Origin: Hahella chejuensis KCTC 2396
GTDB taxonomy: Bacteria > Pseudomonadota > Gammaproteobacteria > Pseudomonadales > Oleiphilaceae
Assembly: GCF_000012985.1 (NCBI RefSeq)
Contig: NC_007645.1
Span: forward strand, 2,448,501-2,512,500
Direction: 5' to 3'
DNA length: 64,000 nt
The notes below the pieces were generated by a model, which saw nothing but the letters and a program-made list of their open reading frames with translations, was not told the DNA's origin and made no database searches. The position numbers were made by a program, and so were the translations under genes. The stretch's first letter is position 1. Every line of letters begins with the position of its first letter. This document shows, one piece after another, positions 58,896-64,000 of this stretch.

Positions 58896-59972
58896 TTAGT
58901 CAATCAAGGCTACGCTTTTCACCTGGGCGAACACTGACATGCCTCTCTCGATATTCAGCTGGTCAATGGAGCGGCGGGTGACCCGGGATAGGATGGTTTC
59001 TTCGCCCAGGGCCAAACGCACCACTACCTGGGACGGCTCTCGGTCCACATTGATATCGATGACCTTGACGGGAATGCAGTTGGAGATGCTGCTCAACTCC
59101 GGCGGCTTCAGCGCCAGACTCACATCCTTGGCGTGTATGCGCAGCCTGACCTGCTGGCCGATGGGGCCTTGTTTATGATGCACCGCCAAGACGCCGCCGG
59201 GCACGCTCAACAGGGTCTGGTGATATTCCAGGTCATGGGCCTGGATAGTGGCGTGTACGACGGCGCTGGCTTCTTCCAGGTGCGCCAGGGGCAGGTCAGG
59301 GCGGGTGAGCAGCTCGTTGATGGGGCCGCCGGCGCGGACGCATCCATGGTCCAGCAGCACCAGATGCGAAGCCAGACGCATGACTTCATCAGGCGAGTGG
59401 CTGACATAGAAAACGGGAATGTCCAACTGCTGGAACAGCTCATCCAGATAGGGAAGGATCTCTTCCTTGCTCTGTAAATCCAGACTGGCCAGTGGCTCGT
59501 CCATCAATAGCAGTTTCGGGCTGGTAAGCAGAGCGCGGCCAATGGCCACCCGTTGGCGCTGCCCGCCGGACAGTGATTGCGTATTGCGTCCAATCAGCGG
59601 CTCCAGTTCAAGCCAGCGAATGACTTCTTCCGGCGCCACCCTGCGTTCCCATTGCGGAATGCGCTGGTGGCCGTAGAGCAGGTTATCCATGACCGATAAA
59701 TGCGCGAACAGGCTTGGCTCCTGAAACACATAGCCAAGGGCGCGACGATGCGGCGGCACGAAAAGGTCGGCGCTCTGCCAGACCTCATCCTTGATTTGCA
59801 AGGCCCCTTTTTCCGCCCGCTCCAGGCCGGCGATAAAACGCAGCAGCGTGGTCTTGCCGGAGCCGGAGCGACCAAACAGTGCGGTGACGCCTTGCCCCGG
59901 CGTGTGGAACGCGACATCCAGGGTGAAATCCCCTCTGTGGGAGAAGAAAGACGCAGAGATATCGTCGTTCAT
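58896..59972 (-). CDS. modC: Molybdate ABC transporter ATP-binding protein
   Basis: A 358-residue ATPase powering molybdate import. Walker [12 protein letters not shown] is at residues 34-44, the ABC signature [16 protein letters not shown] near residue 133 and Walker [13 protein letters not shown] near 154. A C-terminal TOBE/MOP domain (about residues 290-350, [17 protein letters not shown] upstream of it) binds molybdate and allows trans-inhibition in this family. The start overlaps the modB stop by four bases (ATGA). Confidence 0.95.
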   Translation of the reverse strand: MNDDISASFFSHRGDFTLDVAFHTPGQGVTALFGRSGSGKTTLLRFIAGLERAEKGALQIKDEVWQSADLFVPPHRRALGYVFQEPSLFAHLSVMDNLLYGHQRIPQWERRVAPEEVIRWLELEPLIGRNTQSLSGGQRQRVAIGRALLTSPKLLLMDEPLASLDLQSKEEILPYLDELFQQLDIPVFYVSHSPDEVMRLASHLVLLDHGCVRAGGPINELLTRPDLPLAHLEEASAVVHATIQAHDLEYHQTLLSVPGGVLAVHHKQGPIGQQVRLRIHAKDVSLALKPPELSSISNCIPVKVIDINVDREPSQVVVRLALGEETILSRVTRRSIDQLNIERGMSVFAQVKSVALID

Positions 59973-60661
59973 GAAATCACCTTCGCCGGCTTGCGGATAA
60001 TCTGCAGCGCCAGCAGCACTGTGAAGGAAAAGATCAGCATACCGGCGGAGAGAATATTAGCCTGTGTGTATTCGATGGCCTCCACATGATCATATATGGC
60101 CACCGACAGGACTTTGGTCTCGCCAGCGATAGCGCCGCCGATCATGAGCACGATGCCGAATTCACCAATAGTGTGAGCGAACACCAGCACGGCGGCGGTG
60201 ATAAGGCCGGAGCGGGACAGCGGCAATGCGACAGTCATGAATCTATCCCAGGGGGAGGCGCGCAAGGTGGCGGCGACCTCCAACGGGCGGGCGCCGAGAG
60301 TTTCGAAGGCGTTCTGAATAGGTTGCACGGCGAAGGGCAGCGAATAAATAACGGAAGCGACCACCAGGCCGGGAAAAGTGAAGGGCAGCACGCCCAATCC
60401 CAGAGCCTGGGTGATTTCTCCAATAGGGCCTTTGGGGCCCAGCAACAGTAACAGATAGAAACCCAGCACTGTCGGCGGCAGCACCAAAGGCAGAGAGATA
60501 ATCGCCTCCAGCGGACGTTTGCTCCAGTGCCGACTCTGCGCCAATCCCCAGGCGATAGCGGTACCCAGAGCCATCAGGATGAGGGTGGTCAGCCCCGCCA
60601 GTTTCAGCGTGATCCACACCGCCTGCCAGTCGACCAGCCCCTGGACGCCCACTGCATTCAT
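59969..60661 (-). CDS. modB: Molybdate ABC transporter permease
   Basis: A 230-residue inner-membrane permease with five to six spans. The EAA coupling loop is readable as [23 protein letters not shown] near residue 140, which docks on ModC, and [19 protein letters not shown] is the typical ModB second/third-helix region. It is translationally coupled to modC by overlap and follows modA by 62 bases. Confidence 0.95.
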   Translation of the reverse strand: MNAVGVQGLVDWQAVWITLKLAGLTTLILMALGTAIAWGLAQSRHWSKRPLEAIISLPLVLPPTVLGFYLLLLLGPKGPIGEITQALGLGVLPFTFPGLVVASVIYSLPFAVQPIQNAFETLGARPLEVAATLRASPWDRFMTVALPLSRSGLITAAVLVFAHTIGEFGIVLMIGGAIAGETKVLSVAIYDHVEAIEYTQANILSAGMLIFSFTVLLALQIIRKPAKVIS

Positions 60662-60723
60662 CTAATCAAGTTCCTTATGCCGGATATCGGGATGAAATAG
60701 GGCGTCATTATCGGCATTTCTCC

Positions 60724-61491
60724 TTATTCTTCAACATTGTAACCAAAGGATTCGATAATCGAGCGGGCGCGGGGGGATTTCAGGTAGTCGATAAACGCCA
60801 CCGCCGCCGGATTATCCTGGCCTTTGGACAACAACACACCCTCTTGCCGGATCGGCGTATACAGGGATTGAGGAACCAGCCAGTAAGCGCCGCGCTCAGC
60901 TTCATCCATAGCGATCACCTGCGACAACGCTACGAATCCCAAAGTCGCTGCGCCGCTGTAAACGAATTGATAGGTTTGCGAGATGTTTTCTCCAAACACC
61001 AACTGAGGCTGCAAGGAGTCGTAAAGCTTGAGTGACTGCATGGCTTGAATGGCGGCGGCGCCATAAGGCGCGGTTTTGGGATTGGCGACAGCGAGCTTGC
61101 CTTTGTTGATCTCCAGCCACTGGCGACCATCCTCGCCAGGGACGGGCTCTAGACTCCATAGCGCCAGGCGTCCACTGGCGTAGACGAAATTGCTCCCTGG
61201 GACGCCGACTCCGGCCTCTATCGTCTTTTTGCCGCGCACGTCGTCCGCCGCCAGGAACACTTCAAAGGGCGCGCCATGGGTGATCTGCGCGTAAAGTTTG
61301 CCGGTAGAGCCGAAGCTGGGTTTGAGGCGATGACCGGTCTGCGCCTCGAAATCCGGAGCCAGAGCCTGAATGGTGGAGGTAAAATTGGCGGACACCGCCG
61401 CCAATACCTCGCCTGCATGGGCGTGCGACGCCAGAAACAAAGCGATGATCGTCGCCGAGAAAGCGCGAACGAGAGTAAAGCGTGTCAACAT
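60724..61491 (-). CDS. modA: Molybdate-binding periplasmic protein
   Basis: A 255-residue substrate-binding protein. The signal peptide is at residues 1-26 (FSATIIALFLASHAHAGEVL). Oxyanion-binding segments include AAVSANFTSTIQAL, SFGSTGKLYAQITHGAPFEV with the serines that hydrogen-bond molybdate, and IAMDEAERGAYWLVPQSLY. Tungstate binding is also expected in this family. It is separated from modE by 108 bases with no terminator seen. Confidence 0.95.
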   Translation of the reverse strand: MLTRFTLVRAFSATIIALFLASHAHAGEVLAAVSANFTSTIQALAPDFEAQTGHRLKPSFGSTGKLYAQITHGAPFEVFLAADDVRGKKTIEAGVGVPGSNFVYASGRLALWSLEPVPGEDGRQWLEINKGKLAVANPKTAPYGAAAIQAMQSLKLYDSLQPQLVFGENISQTYQFVYSGAATLGFVALSQVIAMDEAERGAYWLVPQSLYTPIRQEGVLLSKGQDNPAAVAFIDYLKSPRARSIIESFGYNVEE

Positions 61492-61599
61492 GTACAGATC
61501 CTTTTTGTGGTGTTTGGTCCTGGTTCACAGGGCGGCGTTTTTGGCGGCGTCGCCGATGCTGCGTCGTAGAGCGCTTGGCGCACTGTGCGACGGCGCGCG

Positions 61600-62418
61600 T
61601 CATTGATTGATGGCCAGAATAATATGGGACGCCTTAACGTAAGCCTGACAGGGTGCGCCATGCGTAAGCCCCAGGTCTTCCAGGCTTTGTTCCGTGATGA
61701 CGGCGGTCAGGGTCCGGTCCCCGTTCAAGCGCACGTGCACCTCCGCGTTCACCTGACCGCGCCGGATGTCGCTGACGACGCCGCATAGACGGTTGCGGGC
61801 GCTCAGTCGTAAGGTCTCATCCGTCGCCAGAATGACAAAACTGGATTTAATGATCGCGGTTGCTGTGCGTCCCGGCGTCAGACCCAGGTCCTGAACTGAC
61901 TCCCGGGTCACCACCGCCACCAGTTCCAGGCCGTCTCCCAGATCAAGGGCGACCTCCGCATTGACTGCGCCGGACTGCACGCGACTGACGACTCCTCGAA
62001 ACTGATTGCGCGCGCTGGTTTTCATCGCCATGGCCTGAAGCACTCCATGAATATCGTCAAAATCGTCAATGTCCCGTTGTAGGCGGCTTAATAAAGCTGA
62101 GTAGTGTGTTTCCATCGCCCGGTAGGCGGATACCAGCTTGTGACCCTGGGGAGTCAAACGCGCCCCACCGCCGTGCTTGCCTCCAGTCGCGCGCTCAACC
62201 AGTGGACGCGGCGACAGGTTGTTCATTGCGTCCACGGCGTCCCAGGCGGTTTTGTAGCTGATTCCGGTAAGCTTGGCCGCCTTGGTGATGGAGCCGGCGC
62301 TGTCGATATGCTCCAACAAGGCGATGCGAGAGCCGCCTTGTACGCCGCGCACGTTCTGGTTAAGCCAGAATTCTCCGGCGAGCTCCAAAACCCTGGCGTT
62401 GTCGTTATTTTCACTCAT
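61600..62418 (-). CDS. modE: Molybdate-responsive transcriptional regulator ModE
   Basis: A 272-residue regulator. The N-terminal winged helix-turn-helix (about residues 20-115) shows SRIALLEHIDSAGSITKAAK and ATGGKHGGGARLTPQG. Two tandem MOP/TOBE domains follow, starting at SARNQFRGVVSRVQSGAVNA and SARNRLCGVVSDIRRGQVNA, and these bind molybdate. It heads modEABC and has a near-perfect ModE operator just upstream, so it should repress its own operon when molybdate is abundant. Confidence 0.95.
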   Translation of the reverse strand: MSENNDNARVLELAGEFWLNQNVRGVQGGSRIALLEHIDSAGSITKAAKLTGISYKTAWDAVDAMNNLSPRPLVERATGGKHGGGARLTPQGHKLVSAYRAMETHYSALLSRLQRDIDDFDDIHGVLQAMAMKTSARNQFRGVVSRVQSGAVNAEVALDLGDGLELVAVVTRESVQDLGLTPGRTATAIIKSSFVILATDETLRLSARNRLCGVVSDIRRGQVNAEVHVRLNGDRTLTAVITEQSLEDLGLTHGAPCQAYVKASHIILAINQ

Positions 62419-62469
62419 AGTTAACAGTAGGCGTTGGTGACGATAGAAAAATGGGCGCGGGGGCCCTGT

Positions 62470-62499
62470 CAGCGCTATATAGTATTCTATATAACGCTG
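62470..62499. promoter_or_regulatory. ModE operator
   Basis: CGCTATATA, six bases GTATTC, then TATATAACG matches the known CGnTATATA-N6-TATATAACG ModE consensus at every defined position. The full dyad extends to CAGCGCTATATAG facing CTATATAACGCTG, with one mismatch in 13. Its edge is 51 bases upstream of the modE start, overlapping plausible -10 sequences on the minus strand. The divergent T6SS gene starts 171 bases away on the other side. Confidence 0.88.
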
Positions 62500-62669
62500 A
62501 CGCGATCAACTCTCACCTAAGCGGCGACAGGGGATTGCGAGGGGATAGGCATTGCATGACCCTTCGCCGCCGCCGTAAACTTTGTGAAAAAAGAATGACT
62601 GATTTCGCCTTCGTTTGGCGCTTATACGCCTGATGTTTTGTCTAAAATTTAAGAACAGTGAAAAAGTAA

Positions 62670-64000
62670 ATGGAACTCATCCTCAAAGTGACTAAATGTC
62701 CCCCCGGAAGCGACATGTCTGGGGTGACTGTTACCGTCGGCAAAGACGGCGCGACCATAGGGAGATCGACCACGAACTCCCTGGTGCTGCCGGACGCCAA
62801 TCGGTATGTATCCTCGGACCACGGACGGATCGAGTTCGACGGAAGTCGATACAGCTTTATCGATATCAGCACTAACGGCAGTTATCTGAATCATCTGGGG
62901 CATCCGCTTATCAAAGGCCACCCAGAGCCGCTCAAGAACGGCGACCGCCTGATGCTTGGGCAGTATGAGCTGCAAGTAGAACTGGCGGAGCCCAGCGACG
63001 ACCGTACGCAGATGTTTGCGCCTGACTCGGATATCGAGGCGACCCGAATTTCATCCGATATTGCTTCTCAGACCGCTATGTCAGATTTAGATGACTGGAT
63101 TGGGTCCGGTCAGGAGCCCTGGCCGGTCTACCAGCATGCGGCGAATACCACCGCCGTGCCGCCGGAGCAGGTGGAGGCGGAAATGCAGGGCGACCTGGAG
63201 CCACAGAGCGCGGCGGACATGGATGACGGCATCCTGGACGCGGAAATCATTGAAGATGTGGAAGCGCCGACGCTGGTGAATCACGCTGCGTCGCGAGACG
63301 CGGAGGCGGCGCTTGATGATGAGTTTGAACCCACAGCGGAACCCGCCGCAGAAGAAGCGAGGACTCCTGAAGTGGATGAGCAGACCTCGCAGTTCAGCAA
63401 AAAGGACATGACCCCGGATTGGCTGACCCAGGCTTTGGGCATGATGACGCTGACGGAAGAGGCGCATAAGCAGGTTGTTGATAAGTCTATGGATCTGCTG
63501 CGTGAGGCGGTGGAGGGCGTGCTTACGACTTTGCGCGAAAAGCAGTCGCTGAAGAATGAGCTGCGCATTAATCAGACTCAGATTCGCGTGGCGGAAAACA
63601 ACCCCCTCAAGTTTTCACCCACTCCCGAAGTGGCGTTGGAAAATCTGTTGCTGAAGCAGGGGACGACTTATCTGTCCGCCGACGAGGCGATGAAAGAAGC
63701 GTTCGCCGATATCCGCGATCACCAGCGTGCGCTGTACAAGTCTGTGCGCGGACTATACACCCGCATCATCAAATCTCTCGATCCAGAGCAGATCGTCAAA
63801 CATATCGACAACAAGCATGGACAGCCCTGGTTTGGCGGCAATCATCGCAAGTACTGGGATGAATATCTGAAAGCCTACAACAAACTGCGCAAAGACGAAG
63901 AGCAGGCGTTTCAAGGTAAGTTCTCGGAAGACTTCGCCAACAGCTACGAGTTCTATTTCAACCAGCTCAAGGCGCAGCGCAGGAATAACAAAACGGACGA
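62670..64000 (+). CDS. tagH: Type VI secretion-associated FHA-domain protein TagH (incomplete, runs off the right edge)
   Basis: At least 443 residues are visible; the stop lies beyond the window. The N-terminal FHA domain (about residues 1-105) has GRSTTNSLVLPD with the Gly-Arg-Ser phosphothreonine-binding loop and VSSDHGRIEF and STNGSYLN completing the motif set. An acidic Pro/Ala/Glu linker covers about 110-245. The C-terminal region (DKSMDLLREAVEGVLTTLRE, then AENNPLKFSPTPEVALENLL) is the VI_FHA signature. In T6SS this protein acts in threonine-phosphorylation control or assembly. No strong ribosome-binding site precedes the ATG; the start overlaps a TAA (TAAATG) ending a short open frame. 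Confidence 0.85.
   Translation, partial: MELILKVTKCPPGSDMSGVTVTVGKDGATIGRSTTNSLVLPDANRYVSSDHGRIEFDGSRYSFIDISTNGSYLNHLGHPLIKGHPEPLKNGDRLMLGQYELQVELAEPSDDRTQMFAPDSDIEATRISSDIASQTAMSDLDDWIGSGQEPWPVYQHAANTTAVPPEQVEAEMQGDLEPQSAADMDDGILDAEIIEDVEAPTLVNHAASRDAEAALDDEFEPTAEPAAEEARTPEVDEQTSQFSKKDMTPDWLTQALGMMTLTEEAHKQVVDKSMDLLREAVEGVLTTLREKQSLKNELRINQTQIRVAENNPLKFSPTPEVALENLLLKQGTTYLSADEAMKEAFADIRDHQRALYKSVRGLYTRIIKSLDPEQIVKHIDNKHGQPWFGGNHRKYWDEYLKAYNKLRKDEEQAFQGKFSEDFANSYEFYFNQLKAQRRNNKTD

Overview
This window is a chromosomal segment of a gammaproteobacterium, most likely a marine, Hahella-like member of the Oceanospirillales/Pseudomonas side of the class. That is inferred from protein content and from gene orders shared with Pseudomonas: lysR<>leuCDB-asd-fimV-truA-trpF ... 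accD-folC-dedD-cvpA-purF-metZ, and ftsK-lolA-rarA-serS-cysG. No rRNA, tRNA, CRISPR array, insertion sequence or prophage gene was seen.

Region 1 (1-19.75 kb, + strand) is a surface-polysaccharide (O-antigen/exopolysaccharide) cluster, visibly more AT-rich than the rest. It holds the tail of a methyltransferase, two GT4 glycosyltransferases, two tandem AsnB-type amidotransferases, a WecA-like initiating transferase, and a WbpV-like reductase, WbpL-like transferase and WbpM-like dehydratase (a QuiNAc/FucNAc-type initiation module). A FabH-like ketoacyl synthase is embedded in that module. Complete dTDP-rhamnose genes (rmlBACD), a GT2 glycosyltransferase and the GDP-mannose enzyme ManC/AlgA follow, and the cluster ends at a strong terminator. 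The likely output is a heteropolysaccharide on undecaprenyl phosphate containing rhamnose, an N-acetylated 6-deoxyhexosamine, possibly mannose, and possibly amidated acidic sugars.

Region 2 (19.8-28.5 kb) is housekeeping: a ZnuA-like zinc-binding protein behind a good Zur box, pilZ, tatD, an alpha/beta hydrolase, a DUF4892 protein, a patatin, prmB, aroC and an MFS transporter. Region 3 (28.5-31.2 kb) is a polyhydroxyalkanoate locus (phasin, class I PhaC) with a possible FNR/Anr box upstream.

Region 4 (31.2-50.7 kb) is a conserved biosynthetic block: leucine genes with a divergent LysR regulator, asd, the polar landmark protein FimV, truA, trpFBA, accD, folC, a SPOR protein, cvpA, purF and metZ. 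Region 5 (50.9-58.5 kb) holds ftsK, lolA, rarA, crcB, serS and cysG.

Region 6 (58.6-62.5 kb, - strand) is a molybdate locus, modE-modA-modB-modC, behind a near-perfect ModE operator. It is trailed by a decayed RibD/dCMP-type deaminase that has lost its catalytic core. The right edge opens a type VI secretion locus (TagH-like FHA protein) that runs out of the window.

No clearly new multi-gene system was recognised. The most unusual elements are the polysaccharide cluster with twin AsnB proteins and a ketoacyl synthase, the hairpin covering the truA ribosome-binding site, and the deaminase pseudogene behind modC.
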